The notes: generated by a model from the letters alone, not told the origin. A stretch of 64,000 nt of DNA from Salinisphaera sp. T31B1 (GCF_040361275.1 NZ_APNH01000004.1:124001-188000), one strand, 5' to 3'; shown: positions 18,110 to 29,337, counted from the stretch's first letter. Translations and numbers: made by a program.

Positions 18110-18127
18110 GGCCGCCACGAAGCGGCC
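18110..18127 (+). promoter_or_regulatory. Intercistronic hairpin after the second binding-protein gene
   Basis: GGCCGC (18110-18115) pairs with GCGGCC (18122-18127) around a six-base loop, 15 bases after the SBP stop. There is no T run. It occupies the same place as the hairpin at 11611-11633 in the first importer. Confidence 0.4.
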
Positions 18128-18197
18128 TTGGTCTGCGCATTGGAGCCGGCGCCCTGTGGCCGTGCTCCGAAGCGTGTTCGAACCCACTGGATTGACG

Positions 18198-19031
18198 ATG
18201 GCAGACACGATCAAAACGCGTACCACCGTTGCCCTGCTGGTGCCGCTCGGCGCCCTGCTGCTGGCCATGTTCCTGTGGCCGCTCGGCTATGTCGGCTGGA
18301 CCAGCTTCTATGACGGCGGCTTCACCACCCAGGGCTATGCCCAGGTTCTGACCAGCGGTCTCATCCGCAAGGTGGCATGGAATACGTTGAGTATCAGCCT
18401 GTGGTCGACGGCCGTGGCGCTGCTGCTGGGCTATGCGCTGGCCATGCATATCACGCGGATGCCGCGCCATCGCCGCGCGCCGTATCTGGTCATGGTGATG
18501 CTGCCATTCTGGACCAGCATTCTGGTCAAGAGTTTTGCCTTGACCGTGGTGCTGGGCGACCAGGGGTTCGTCACCCAGCTGCTGCGTTGGCTGAGTGGCG
18601 GCTACTGGCACCCGCAGCTGATGTTCAATCGCTTCAGCGTGGTCGTGGGCATGACCAATTATCTGCTGCCGTTCATGGTGCTGCCGGTGATGGCCAGCCT
18701 CGAAAGCCAGGATGCGAATCTCGAGCGCGCGGCCCGCATCATGGGGGCCGGGCCGCTGCGCATCTTCTTTCGGGTGACATTGCCGTTGAGCCTGCCCGGC
18801 GTGTTCGCCGGCATTCTGATGTGTCTGACGCTGTCGATGGGCATGTACATCACACCCGCATTGCTGGGCGGCAGCAGCGACATGATGTTGTCGAACCTGA
18901 TCGACTTCTATACCCGGCAATCGCTCGACTGGGTGCTGGCCACCTCGATCGCCATGATGCTGTTGTTGATTTCGGCCGTGCTGATGCTGCTGTTGGTACG
19001 CGCCCAGGCCAGCCGTGAGGTGGCACGATGA
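18198..19031 (+). CDS. ABC importer permease, PotB-like (second system)
   Basis: A 277-residue permease with about six TM helices. The first helix and loop read MFLWPLGYVGWTSFYDGGFTTQGY. The EAA-type loop is ERAARIMGAGPLRIFFRVTLPLSLPG, with canonical Gly and LPLSLPG. I chose the ATG at 18198 over the in-frame GTG at 18156, as it begins just before the first helix. The stop overlaps the next gene by four bases. Confidence 0.92.
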   Translation: MADTIKTRTTVALLVPLGALLLAMFLWPLGYVGWTSFYDGGFTTQGYAQVLTSGLIRKVAWNTLSISLWSTAVALLLGYALAMHITRMPRHRRAPYLVMVMLPFWTSILVKSFALTVVLGDQGFVTQLLRWLSGGYWHPQLMFNRFSVVVGMTNYLLPFMVLPVMASLESQDANLERAARIMGAGPLRIFFRVTLPLSLPGVFAGILMCLTLSMGMYITPALLGGSSDMMLSNLIDFYTRQSLDWVLATSIAMMLLLISAVLMLLLVRAQASREVAR

Positions 19032-19885
19032 GCCGCGCGGGCGCACAACGGCATCGGCAACGCCTGGCCGAAACCGGCTGGCGCTGGTTCGGGCGATGCA
19101 TGGCCTGGATGGGGTATGTGTTTCTGGTGCTGCCGAGCCTGATCGTGATCCCGATCGCCTTCAGCGGTAGCAGCGAACTGAGTTTCCCGCCCAAGACGTT
19201 CTCGCTGGAACTGTTTCGCGAATTCTTCACCGATCCGGGCTGGACGGATGCGGCGATCATGAGTCTGATCGCGTCGAGCCTGACCACCGTGCTGTCACTT
19301 GCGATCAGCCTGCCGGCCGCCTACGCGCTGGTACGCGGTCGCCTGGTCGGCAAGAAGCTGCTCGAGACCCTGTCGCTGGCGCCGATGCTCGTGCCGACCG
19401 TGGTGCTGGGTCTGGGCATGTATATGGGGCTGTCCAAGCTCGGGCTGGTCGACAGCCTGCTGGGCGTAGTGCTCGGGCATACCGTATTCGTCACCCCGTT
19501 CGTGATCGTGGCGCTGACGTCCGGCCTGCGCCAGACCGATCCCGCCCTGGAGAACGTTGCGCTCATGATGGGTGCGAGCCGGCGACGCATCTTCTTCGAG
19601 GTGGTGCTGCCACAGATCCGGCCGAGCATCGTCATCGGCGCGCTGTTCGCGTTTTTGATCTCCTTCGATGAAGTCATCATCGCCTACTTCATCACCGGGC
19701 CGGATTCGACGACGCTGCCGGTACGCATGTACAGCGCGATCCGTTGGGAAATATCGCCGGTACTGGCGGCTGTGTCGGCGTTGCTGACTGGCATATCGCT
19801 GCTGGTGTGTCTCGGCGTCATGCGTCTGCAGGCCGCCGACAAGACCAACCAGAAGCCCACCATCGCCCCGGACGACGCCCGATGA
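19028..19885 (+). CDS. ABC importer permease, PotC-like (second system)
   Basis: A 285-residue permease. VLPSLIVIPIAFSGSSELSFPPKTFSLELFREFF is the PotC-type first helix and loop. The EAA loop is NVALMMGASRRRIFFEVVLPQIRPSIV. It has ATGA overlaps at both ends, so it is translated as a chain with its neighbours. Confidence 0.92.
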   Translation: MSRAGAQRHRQRLAETGWRWFGRCMAWMGYVFLVLPSLIVIPIAFSGSSELSFPPKTFSLELFREFFTDPGWTDAAIMSLIASSLTTVLSLAISLPAAYALVRGRLVGKKLLETLSLAPMLVPTVVLGLGMYMGLSKLGLVDSLLGVVLGHTVFVTPFVIVALTSGLRQTDPALENVALMMGASRRRIFFEVVLPQIRPSIVIGALFAFLISFDEVIIAYFITGPDSTTLPVRMYSAIRWEISPVLAAVSALLTGISLLVCLGVMRLQAADKTNQKPTIAPDDAR

Positions 19886-21495
19886 CAGATCAACAATTCG
19901 ATGCAGTGGTGGTCGGCGGCGGCCACAACGGCCTGGTCTGCGGCACCTATCTGGCCCGTCAGGGCCATAAGGTCTGCGTGCTCGAGCGGCGCGACATCGT
20001 CGGCGGCGCGGCAGTCAGTGAAGCGGTCTGGCCCGGCTATCGGGTATCGACCGGTGCCTACACCATGGCCTTGCTGCAGCCGCGCATCATTCAGGAACTG
20101 GATCTCGCGCGCGAAGGCTTCGAAGTGCTCGTGCCGCCGCCGATGGTGCATTTCTACGACCGCGAACGGTATCTGGTGCTGCACGGCGACAGCGAACGCC
20201 TGCATGCAGAACTGGCGCGCTACAGCCGCGTCGATGCGGATGCCTATCCGGACTATGTGCAGACCATGAAGGCCATCGGCGAGGTGGTCTCGCGCATGCT
20301 CTGGGAGATTCCGCCCGACCCGGGATCGTCGAAGCTGAGCGAGCGCGTGCGGCTGGCCCGTTTTGCCTGGAAGAACCGCAATCTTGGCGCGGTCTTCTAC
20401 GACGTCTACGAGCTGATGACGCTCAGCGGCTACGACTGGCTCAAGCGCTGGTTCGTCAGCGACGAAGTGATTACCGCGCTGGGCTTCTATGTCGCCTGCA
20501 GCGGCGCAGCGACGACGCTCTCGGCGCCCGGTTCAGCCTATATCCTGCTGCGCGGATTCATTCGCGACAACACGACCGCCGCCGGGCCCAGCGGGTTCGT
20601 GCGTGGCGGCATGGGCTCGATTTCCGAAGCAATCGCCGCAGCCGGCCGGCGCCACGGCCTGATCATTCGTACGAACGCCCAGGTACGCAACGTAATCCTG
20701 CACGATGGCCGTGCCCAGGGTGTGGTACTCGAGGACGGCAGCGAGATCCGCGCGCGAGCGGTGGTCTCCAACGTGCCGTCCAAACTGCTGTTCGGTTCGA
20801 TGGTCGACGCCGAGGCGCTGGATGCGGATTTCACCCGGCGCGTCGGGCGTATCCGCGACCGCTCGGCGGCGTTCAAGATCAACTTCGCCTTGCGTCGGCT
20901 GCCCAGCTTCACCGGCTTCGAGCCCGAGCGCAGCGGGTTTGCCTATCCGGCCCAGCTGCGCATTGCCCCGTCGACGCGCTATTTCGAACAATCCTTCGAC
21001 GCGGCCAAGTATGGCCGTATCGCACAGAATCCGGCACTGGTGCTGACCACACCGAGCGTCGTCGACGACAGCGTCGCGCCGTCAGGGCGTCATCTCATGC
21101 ACGTGTTCGGCCAGCATGCGCCCTACGCGCTGGAAACGGGCGCCTGGGATGACGATGCGCGCAAGCGGCTGTATGCCAACGCCGTCGACACGATTACGCA
21201 GTACGCGCCCGACTTCGCCGACTGCATCGACGATTGCCAGGTGCTTTCGCCGCACGATATCGAACAGCACTTTCTCCTGCCCGGCGGGCACGTGCACCAC
21301 GGCGAGCTCAGTGCCGACCAGATTCTTTTCAATCGCCCGGTTCATGGCAGTGCGGCCTATCGCACGCCCGTGGATGGGCTTTTCCAGTGCGGGGCATCGG
21401 CGCATCCGGGCGGCGGGGTGACCGGCGTGCCCGGCTACAACGCCGCGCGGGTGGTGCTCAAGGCACTCGGCCGTTCGCGCCAGAGGAGGACTTAG
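19882..21495 (+). CDS. FAD-dependent oxidoreductase, PYROXD2/phytoene-dehydrogenase-like
   Basis: A 537-residue flavoprotein of the NAD(P)-binding Rossmann/phytoene desaturase superfamily, closest in style to PYROXD2-type proteins. The FAD fingerprint AVVVGGGHNGLVCGTYLARQGHKV starts near residue 8, with DIVGGAA after it. The C-terminal FAD clamp reads CGASAHPGGGVTGVPGYNAARVV. Substrates of this group are mostly unknown. It overlaps the permease stop (ATGA) and lies between the permeases and the ATPase of the same importer, so its substrate is probably the imported compound or its derivative. Confidence 0.85.
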   Translation: MTDQQFDAVVVGGGHNGLVCGTYLARQGHKVCVLERRDIVGGAAVSEAVWPGYRVSTGAYTMALLQPRIIQELDLAREGFEVLVPPPMVHFYDRERYLVLHGDSERLHAELARYSRVDADAYPDYVQTMKAIGEVVSRMLWEIPPDPGSSKLSERVRLARFAWKNRNLGAVFYDVYELMTLSGYDWLKRWFVSDEVITALGFYVACSGAATTLSAPGSAYILLRGFIRDNTTAAGPSGFVRGGMGSISEAIAAAGRRHGLIIRTNAQVRNVILHDGRAQGVVLEDGSEIRARAVVSNVPSKLLFGSMVDAEALDADFTRRVGRIRDRSAAFKINFALRRLPSFTGFEPERSGFAYPAQLRIAPSTRYFEQSFDAAKYGRIAQNPALVLTTPSVVDDSVAPSGRHLMHVFGQHAPYALETGAWDDDARKRLYANAVDTITQYAPDFADCIDDCQVLSPHDIEQHFLLPGGHVHHGELSADQILFNRPVHGSAAYRTPVDGLFQCGASAHPGGGVTGVPGYNAARVVLKALGRSRQRRT

Positions 21496-21496
21496 C

Positions 21497-22588
21497 ATGC
21501 ATATGGTCGAACTCAAGGGGGTCTCCAAGGCATTCGGCGATGTCGATGCCGTGTCCAACGTGGATCTGACGATTCGCGAGGGCGAGTTCGTGACCCTGCT
21601 CGGGCCGAGCGGCTCCGGCAAGACGACCCTGCTCAATCTCATCGCCGGCATGGCCACGCCGAGCGCCGGACGTATCGAGATACGCGGGCGCGACGTCACC
21701 CACAGCTCGGCGAGCGAACGCGACCTGGGCATGGTGTTCCAGAACTATGCGCTCATGCCGCATATGAGCGTGTTCGAGAACATCGCCTTTCCGCTGCGCG
21801 TACGGCGCCTGTCCCGGCAGGAGATCGAGCGCAAGGTCAACGACGTGCTCGATCTGGTACAGCTGCCCCAGATCAAGGACCGCAAGCCGCGCGAACTCTC
21901 CGGCGGGCAGCAGCAGCGCGTGGCGCTGGCCCGCTGCATCGTCTACAACCCGGCGCTGATTCTGCTCGACGAGCCGCTCGGCGCGCTCGACAAGAAGCTG
22001 CGCGAGTACATGCAGCTCGAGATTCGGCGGGTGCATGCGGAACTGGGCATCACGATGCTCAACGTCACCCACGATCAGGACGAGGCGTTGACCATGTCCG
22101 ATCGCATCGTGCTCATGAATCAGGGCCGCATCGAGCAGCAGGACACCCCGGAACAGCTGTATTTCCGACCGAAATCCGTATTCGCGGCCGATTTCATCGG
22201 CACCGCCAATCTGGTCGAGTGCGAGGTGTCGGCCGTTAACGGCGATCGGGTCCGCGTGACCGGCGCGGCCGGTGCCTTCGAGGTCACCGAGGTCGAAGCG
22301 GATGTCGCCGTGGGCGATCGCGTGACGTCCGTCATCCGGCCGGAAAACGTCGAGGTTCGCGCCGCCGGAGATGATCGCGAGTCCACGGGATCGGACAACC
22401 CCTGGATCGAGGCCGTGGTCAAGGATTCATTGATCGTCGGGGGCGTCGTGCGCCATTACCTGACGATCGCCGGCGATGTGCCGGTGGTCGCCCAGCAGGC
22501 GAACTCGCGCTCGCGTTTGTTGCTGTCGCACGGCGACCGCGTGAGCCTGCGTTGGGCCCAGAACGATTGTCGAATTATTGCTTGCTAG
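21497..22588 (+). CDS. ABC importer ATPase, PotA-like (second system)
   Basis: A 363-residue ATPase. Walker A GPSGSGKTT is at 36-44, signature LSGGQ at 134-138, and Walker B LILLDEP at 154-160, followed by VTHDQDEALTMSDR. A C-terminal TOBE domain follows. GAGGAG six bases upstream of the ATG is a strong ribosome site. It completes the second importer, one base after the flavoprotein stop. Confidence 0.93.
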   Translation: MHMVELKGVSKAFGDVDAVSNVDLTIREGEFVTLLGPSGSGKTTLLNLIAGMATPSAGRIEIRGRDVTHSSASERDLGMVFQNYALMPHMSVFENIAFPLRVRRLSRQEIERKVNDVLDLVQLPQIKDRKPRELSGGQQQRVALARCIVYNPALILLDEPLGALDKKLREYMQLEIRRVHAELGITMLNVTHDQDEALTMSDRIVLMNQGRIEQQDTPEQLYFRPKSVFAADFIGTANLVECEVSAVNGDRVRVTGAAGAFEVTEVEADVAVGDRVTSVIRPENVEVRAAGDDRESTGSDNPWIEAVVKDSLIVGGVVRHYLTIAGDVPVVAQQANSRSRLLLSHGDRVSLRWAQNDCRIIAC

Positions 22589-22601
22589 AGGTTTTTGGAT
22601 A

Positions 22602-24257
22602 ATGGTTGCAACAGTGCCCAGCCCCGCTTTCACCACGGCCGACGAGCGGGCGCGTCGCGCGGGCGAGCAGCAGATCGCGCTGCCCGAGACGATAGGTGAA
22701 TTGGTCCGCGAGCGGGCCGCGCTCAAGGGCGACGCCACCGCCGCGGTCTGGTTCGAACAGAACGTGACGCTGTCGTATCGACAGCTCGATGAACGTGCGA
22801 GCCGGCTCGCCTCGAGCCTGATGCGCCTGGGCGTACGCAAGGGCTGTCATGTCGGGGTGATGCTGGCGAATACGCCGGCCTATCCGATCACCTGGATCGC
22901 CCTGGGCCGTCTGGGCGCGGTCATGGTGCCCATCAACACGGCCTATCGAAAGGACGAGCTGCGCTTCGTGCTCGACGACGCCGATGTGCAGTTTTTCATC
23001 GTCGAACAGGATTTCATCGCGATCCTCGAATCGATCGAGACCTGGCCCGACACGCTCGTGCCGGAGCGCGTCATCGAGCATGCCGGCCTTGCCGACGTGT
23101 ACCGCTCGTGGGACGACTTGATCGAAGCCGGCGATGCCGCGTTCGTTGTGCCCTGGGTCGTGGGCCGCAACGATCTGTTGAACCTGCAGTACACCTCGGG
23201 CACCACCGGCTTTCCCAAAGGCTGCATGCTCAACCACGACTACTGGGTGATGCATGGCGCCAATTCGGCGCGCCACCGGCGTCCGGAGCAGGGCGGTATC
23301 GAGAACATATTGATCTGGGCGCCGTTCTTCTACATGGACCCGATGTGGCAGTTTCTGATGACGCTGACACTCGGGGGCACAGCCTATATCGCCGACAAGA
23401 TGAGTCTGAGCCGGTTCTTCGACTGGCTGATCGACTACGAAATCCACTTCTGTATCTTCCCCGAGCCGGCGTTGTCCTATTACCCGCCGTCGGCGCGCGA
23501 TGCCGAGCTCAGCCTGAAATACATCAGTATCTACGGCTGGACCGAGGAGGCCCGCCGGGACGTGCAAAAGCGCTTTAGCGTGATCGCCCGTGAAGGCTAT
23601 GGCATGACCGAAATCGGCACCGGCGCGCTCGTGCCCGCCGGTGCCCATGACAAGTCGCTGGTACGAACCTGTGGCCTGCCGATGGCCTTTCGCGAAATGC
23701 GCATCTGCGACGCCGACGGCCGGGATGTGCCCACCGGCGAGGTCGGCGAGCTGTGGGTGAAGGGCCGCAGCATCTTCTGGGGGTACTACAAGCGTCCGCA
23801 GGCAAACGCCGAGAGCTTCGTCGGCGCCTGGTTTCGTACCGGCGATCTGTTTCGCCGCGACGAGGACGGCTTCTATTACCTGGTCGGGCGGATCAAGGAA
23901 ATGATCAAACGCTCCGGCGAGAACATTGCCGCCAACGAGGTCGAGGCGGTGCTGCGTTCCATGGGCGAGATCGACGAAGCCGCCGTGGTGGCCGTGCCCG
24001 ACGTACTGCGCCGCGAAGAGGTCAAGGCCTATATCAAGCTCACGGCCGGCATCGAGCCGACAGACGTGCCCCCACAACGCATTCTCGAGCATTGCCGCAG
24101 CCGCCTGGCCGCGTTCAAGGTGCCGCGCTATATCGAGTACATGCAGACCGATTTCCCGCGTACGGCGTCGCGCAAGATCGCCAAGAACAAGCTGGCAGGC
24201 GACGCCGACGACGTGCTCGCCAATACGTACGACGCGCAAGACGACATCTGGCGCTGA
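22602..24257 (+). CDS. AMP-forming acyl-CoA synthetase, CaiC-like
   Basis: A 551-residue ANL-family ligase that activates a carboxylate to its CoA thioester through an acyl-adenylate. The P-loop YTSGTTGFPKG is at 197-207, the A5 motif GYGMTE at 332-337 and RTGDLF near 410. The C-terminal domain carries the catalytic Lys in RTASRKIAKNK. It resembles crotonobetaine/carnitine-CoA ligases, which activate quaternary-amine carboxylates, but the substrate is unproven. It follows the ATPase by 13 bases, so it belongs to the importer operon. Confidence 0.85.
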   Translation: MVATVPSPAFTTADERARRAGEQQIALPETIGELVRERAALKGDATAAVWFEQNVTLSYRQLDERASRLASSLMRLGVRKGCHVGVMLANTPAYPITWIALGRLGAVMVPINTAYRKDELRFVLDDADVQFFIVEQDFIAILESIETWPDTLVPERVIEHAGLADVYRSWDDLIEAGDAAFVVPWVVGRNDLLNLQYTSGTTGFPKGCMLNHDYWVMHGANSARHRRPEQGGIENILIWAPFFYMDPMWQFLMTLTLGGTAYIADKMSLSRFFDWLIDYEIHFCIFPEPALSYYPPSARDAELSLKYISIYGWTEEARRDVQKRFSVIAREGYGMTEIGTGALVPAGAHDKSLVRTCGLPMAFREMRICDADGRDVPTGEVGELWVKGRSIFWGYYKRPQANAESFVGAWFRTGDLFRRDEDGFYYLVGRIKEMIKRSGENIAANEVEAVLRSMGEIDEAAVVAVPDVLRREEVKAYIKLTAGIEPTDVPPQRILEHCRSRLAAFKVPRYIEYMQTDFPRTASRKIAKNKLAGDADDVLANTYDAQDDIWR

Positions 24258-24271
24258 TCGAGGCCCCTATC

Positions 24272-25132
24272 ATGTTCATCGATTTTTCCAGCCGCCCGCC
24301 GGGGCCGGCGTTCGCAGGCAATGCGTCGCATCTGGCCAACTACCGACGTATCTATCGCAAGACCGAGTCCGAGGTTGCCTCGGCGTCCGGCGACGACGCC
24401 CTGGCAGAGTACCTCGATACCTATTCGCGTCTCGGCGCGTCGCGGGTGGTGCTCAAGGCACGGGACGTACGCTCCACATTCGGTTTTCGGATCGCCAATG
24501 CCGATGTCGCCGAATTTTGTCGCACACACGGCGAGCGTTTCATCGGTTTTGCCGGCGTGGACCCGCACCGCGGCGACGCCGCGGTGGCCGAATTCGAACA
24601 CGCCATTCGCGAGCTCGGCCTGCGGGGGCTCAATATCCAGGGCTTCGAACACCAACTCGCGATCGACGACGAGCGGCTCTATCCGCTATACGAGAAATGC
24701 ATCGAGCTCGACGTGCCGGTCAATATCCATTGCGGCACGAATTTTTCGACGCATACCTCGATGACCTATGGCGCGCCCATCGCGCTGGACCGGGTCATGA
24801 TCGATTTTCCGGCGCTGCGCGTATGCGCGTCGCCGCCGGGCTGGCCGTGGGTGCATGAGTTGCTGGCGGTGGCCTGGCGCCATCCGAACGTGTGGATCGG
24901 CACGCTCGCCATGCGTCCACGGCTGATGACGAAACCGCATTCGGGTTATGAGCCGTTGCTGCAGTATGGCTGCACGGTACTGCAGGACCGCATGATCTTC
25001 GGGTCGGCCTATCCGATGATGCCGGTGGAAAAAGCGCTGAACGAGTTCGAGGCGCTGCCGATACCGGATGCCGTACGCCGCAAGTGGCTGCACGACAACG
25101 CCGCCGACTTTCTCGGCATCGCGGCCGGATAG
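24272..25132 (+). CDS. Amidohydrolase-2 family protein lacking most metal ligands
   Basis: A 286-residue TIM-barrel protein of the ACMSD-like amidohydrolase family, recognisable from FAGVDPHRGDAAVAEFE, GLRGLNIQGFE and GSAYPMMPVEKA. The usual N-terminal HxH metal motif is F5-S6-S7 (IDFSSRPP). The His before GGxPW is replaced (CASPPGWPW, 185-193). The catalytic Asp of the GSDYP motif is Ala246. Only His153 (NIHCG) of the usual ligands remains. A zinc-dependent hydrolysis is therefore unlikely; a metal-free reaction, binding or structural role is possible. It is the last gene of the importer/ligase operon. Confidence 0.8.
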   Translation: MFIDFSSRPPGPAFAGNASHLANYRRIYRKTESEVASASGDDALAEYLDTYSRLGASRVVLKARDVRSTFGFRIANADVAEFCRTHGERFIGFAGVDPHRGDAAVAEFEHAIRELGLRGLNIQGFEHQLAIDDERLYPLYEKCIELDVPVNIHCGTNFSTHTSMTYGAPIALDRVMIDFPALRVCASPPGWPWVHELLAVAWRHPNVWIGTLAMRPRLMTKPHSGYEPLLQYGCTVLQDRMIFGSAYPMMPVEKALNEFEALPIPDAVRRKWLHDNAADFLGIAAG

Positions 25133-25148
25133 CGGCACTACAAGCATC

Positions 25149-25182
25149 GAAGCCGTACCGAACGCGGGCTCGGTACGGCTTC
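25149..25182. terminator. Hairpin between convergent operons
   Basis: A perfect 13-base inverted repeat (25149-25161 with 25170-25182) and an eight-base loop lie in the 62-base gap between the amidohydrolase-like gene (+) and the semialdehyde dehydrogenase gene (-). It would fold on both transcripts. There is no strong T run, so termination efficiency is uncertain. Confidence 0.55.
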
Positions 25183-25194
25183 GCTCCGGCTGGA

Positions 25195-26697
<1,503 letters not shown>

Positions 26698-26753
26698 ATC
26701 TCGAGATCCTTGGTTCAAAACGAATAGAGGTCGGCGGGTGGGCCGCGCCACGC

Positions 26754-27884
26754 TCAGGCGTCGGCCGCGATACCCAGAACGCTTTCTGCCAGCGTGTGCT
26801 CGTAGCCGAGGTTGTCGGCCACGGCGCGGTGGGTGATCTGGCCGCCATGCACGTTCAGTCCGGCGCGCAGATGGGGGTTGTCGATCAACGCCTGCTGATA
26901 ACCCGAGTCCGCGAGTTGCAGCACGAAGGGCAGCGTGGCGTGGGTCAGCGCGAAGGTCGAGGTGCGCGCGACGCAGCCGGGCATGTTGGTCACGCAGTAG
27001 TGCACGACGCCGTCGACGGTATAGGTCGGCTCGGAGTGCGAGGTCGCCCGGCTGGTCTCGAAACAGCCGCCCTGATCGATGGCCACGTCGACGACCACGC
27101 TGCCGGGGCGCATGCTGGCAATCATCGCTTCGGTCACGAGCTTGGGCGCGGCCGCGCCCGGCAGCAGCACGGCACCGATGACCAGATCGGCTTCGGCAAT
27201 GCTGCGTTCGAGCGTATCGGTATTGGAAAACAACGTATGCAGGCGCCCGCCATAGAGCGCATCGAGTGCGCGCAGGCGTTCGAGCGAATTGTCGAGCACG
27301 GTGACCTGCGCGCCGAGGCCCAGCGCCATGCGCAGGGCATTGCTGCCGACCACGCCGCCGCCGACCACCACCGTATTCGCGCCCGGCACGCCGGGCACGC
27401 CGCCGAGCAGCATGCCGGCGCCGCCGTTGACGTTTTCCAGGCAGTGGGCGCCGGCCTGGACCGACAGGCGCCCGGCGACTTCGCTCATGGGCGCGAGTAG
27501 CGGCAGACTGCCGTCGTCGGCGGTCACGGTCTCGTAGGCGATGGCCACACACCCGGAGTCCACCAGGCCGCGGGTCTGTTCGGCGTCGGGCGCCAGATGC
27601 AGATAGGTGAACAGGATCTGGCCCTCGAGCAGCCGTTTGTATTCCTCGGGCTGCGGTTCCTTGACCTTGACGATCATGTCGGCGGTTTCGAACACGCGCT
27701 CGGCGTCTTCGGCGATCGTGGCCCCGGCGGCTTCGTAATCGCTGTCGGCCAGGCCGGCACCCTGGCCAGCGCGGGTTTCTACCGTGACCTGGTGGCCGTG
27801 TTCGACGAGTTCGCGCACACCGGCGGGCGTGAGCCCGACCCGTGCTTCCTGGGGCTTGATTTCCTTGGGTACGCCGATGTGCAT
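26754..27884 (-). CDS. ald: Alanine dehydrogenase
   Basis: A 376-residue NAD-dependent L-alanine dehydrogenase (L-Ala to pyruvate plus NH3). It opens [20 protein letters not shown]. The known active-site residues are all present at canonical positions: Arg15, Lys75, His96 (FTYLHLAP) and Asp270 (DVAIDQGG). The dinucleotide motif [12 protein letters not shown] is near 172-183. It is 38 bases after the aminotransferase; its likely job is to regenerate pyruvate, the amino acceptor. Confidence 0.95.
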   Translation of the reverse strand: MHIGVPKEIKPQEARVGLTPAGVRELVEHGHQVTVETRAGQGAGLADSDYEAAGATIAEDAERVFETADMIVKVKEPQPEEYKRLLEGQILFTYLHLAPDAEQTRGLVDSGCVAIAYETVTADDGSLPLLAPMSEVAGRLSVQAGAHCLENVNGGAGMLLGGVPGVPGANTVVVGGGVVGSNALRMALGLGAQVTVLDNSLERLRALDALYGGRLHTLFSNTDTLERSIAEADLVIGAVLLPGAAAPKLVTEAMIASMRPGSVVVDVAIDQGGCFETSRATSHSEPTYTVDGVVHYCVTNMPGCVARTSTFALTHATLPFVLQLADSGYQQALIDNPHLRAGLNVHGGQITHRAVADNLGYEHTLAESVLGIAADA

Positions 27885-27922
27885 AGACGTCTCTCGCTAC
27901 GAAATGATGGGGTGGGCCGGCC

Positions 27923-29293
27923 CTAGTCGATATTGGGAATGATGTCTTCGAGGAGGTTGCAGACCTCGTCGATCTGGGCCGGTTCGGCGATGAAGGGCGG
28001 GCCGAGCTGGATGGTGTCGCCGCCGAACCGCAGGTACAGCCCGCGTTTCCAGGCTTCCATCGCGATCTTGTAGGGGCGCAGGCCGGGCTGGCCGTCGGCG
28101 TGTTCGATCTGGACCGCGGCCGCCAGGCCGAGGTTGCGGATATCCACGATATGGCGCAGGCCCTTGAGCCCGTGTACCTGGGCCTCGAAGTGCGGCGCGA
28201 GTGCCGCGGCCTTGTCGACCATGTGCTCGTGCTCGTAGATATCCATCGCCGCCAGGCCGGCCGCACAGGCCAGCGGATGGGCGGAGTAGGTATAGCCGTG
28301 AAACAGCTCGATCTGATACGCCGGGCCGCCTTCGTCCATGAAGGTCTGGTAGATGGCGTCGCTGGTGACCACCGCGCCCATGGGCACGGCCGCGTTGGTG
28401 AGGTTCTTGGCCAGCGTCATGATGTCCGGGCGAACGCCGAACAGCTCCGCCCCGAAGGAGGCGCCGGTGCGCCCGAAGCCGGTCAGCACCTCGTCGAATA
28501 TCAGCAGGATGTCGTGGCGATCGCAGATCTCGCGCAGGCGCTTGAGATAGCCTGCCGGCGGCACGATCACGCCCGCCGAGCCACTCATCGGTTCGACCAT
28601 GACCGCGGCGACGTTGTCGGCGCCGTGGTGCTGGATCTTGTCTTCGAGGACATCGGCGAGTTCGGTGCCGTGCTCGGGAATGCCGCGGGAAAAACGGTTT
28701 TCCTCAAGCAGCGTATGCGGCAGGTGGTCGCTGGCGAGCATGTCACCGAAGTTCGCGCGGTTGGCGTCGATACCGCCCACGCCGGTGCCGCCGACGTTGA
28801 CGCCGTGGTATCCCTTGGCACGGCCGATCAGACGTGTCCTGTTCGGCGCGCCGCGCTTGGCCCAGTAGGCGCGTGCGATCTTGAGCGCGGTATCCGCCGA
28901 CTCGGAGCCCGAATTGGTGAAGAACACGTGATCGAGTCCGTCGGGCGTGAGGGTCTTCACGCGGTTGGCCAGCTCGAAGGCCAGCGGATGCGCGTACTGG
29001 AAGGGCGGGGCGTAGTCGAGCTCGCGCGCGGTGCGGGCGATGGCATCGGCGATCTCGCGGCGGCCGTGGCCGAAGCTGGTACACCACAGCCCCGACAGAC
29101 TGTCGAAGATCTCGCGGCCGTCGGCGTCGATGTAATGACAGTCGCGCGCGCCCACGATCAGGCGCGGGTCTGCCTTGAACTGACGGTTGCCGGAAAACGG
29201 CATCCAGTAGGCGTTCATGTCGGCAGGAGTGAGGGCCGCGGCATGCGTGGCCAGATCGTCGGTAACCGAAACGCGGGATGTGGATGTCGACAT
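27923..29293 (-). CDS. Omega-amino acid (beta-alanine):pyruvate aminotransferase
   Basis: A 456-residue class III PLP aminotransferase. The PLP Lys296 is in [16 protein letters not shown], the cofactor Asp267 in [15 protein letters not shown], and phosphate contacts in NSGSES (127-132). The opening [12 protein letters not shown] is the signature of beta-alanine:pyruvate transaminases (AptA/OapT type). It moves the amino group of beta-alanine or a related omega-amino acid onto pyruvate. It heads the minus-strand module with ald and mmsA; a LysR gene diverges 115 bases away. Confidence 0.92.
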   Translation of the reverse strand: MSTSTSRVSVTDDLATHAAALTPADMNAYWMPFSGNRQFKADPRLIVGARDCHYIDADGREIFDSLSGLWCTSFGHGRREIADAIARTARELDYAPPFQYAHPLAFELANRVKTLTPDGLDHVFFTNSGSESADTALKIARAYWAKRGAPNRTRLIGRAKGYHGVNVGGTGVGGIDANRANFGDMLASDHLPHTLLEENRFSRGIPEHGTELADVLEDKIQHHGADNVAAVMVEPMSGSAGVIVPPAGYLKRLREICDRHDILLIFDEVLTGFGRTGASFGAELFGVRPDIMTLAKNLTNAAVPMGAVVTSDAIYQTFMDEGGPAYQIELFHGYTYSAHPLACAAGLAAMDIYEHEHMVDKAAALAPHFEAQVHGLKGLRHIVDIRNLGLAAAVQIEHADGQPGLRPYKIAMEAWKRGLYLRFGGDTIQLGPPFIAEPAQIDEVCNLLEDIIPNID

Positions 29294-29337
29294 GGGCCGG
29301 CCCTGTGAAGGAGTGTGTACGACGAGCCTATGCCGGG

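Noticed and set aside
22575-24239. A 554-codon open frame antisense to the CoA ligase gene
   Set aside because: Same reason: the plus strand carries full ligase motifs, the minus strand none.
26698-28266. A frame upstream of mmsA that would make a 1023-residue fusion
   Set aside because: It reads through ald and part of the aminotransferase out of frame. The MmsA homology starts exactly at the ATG at 26697.
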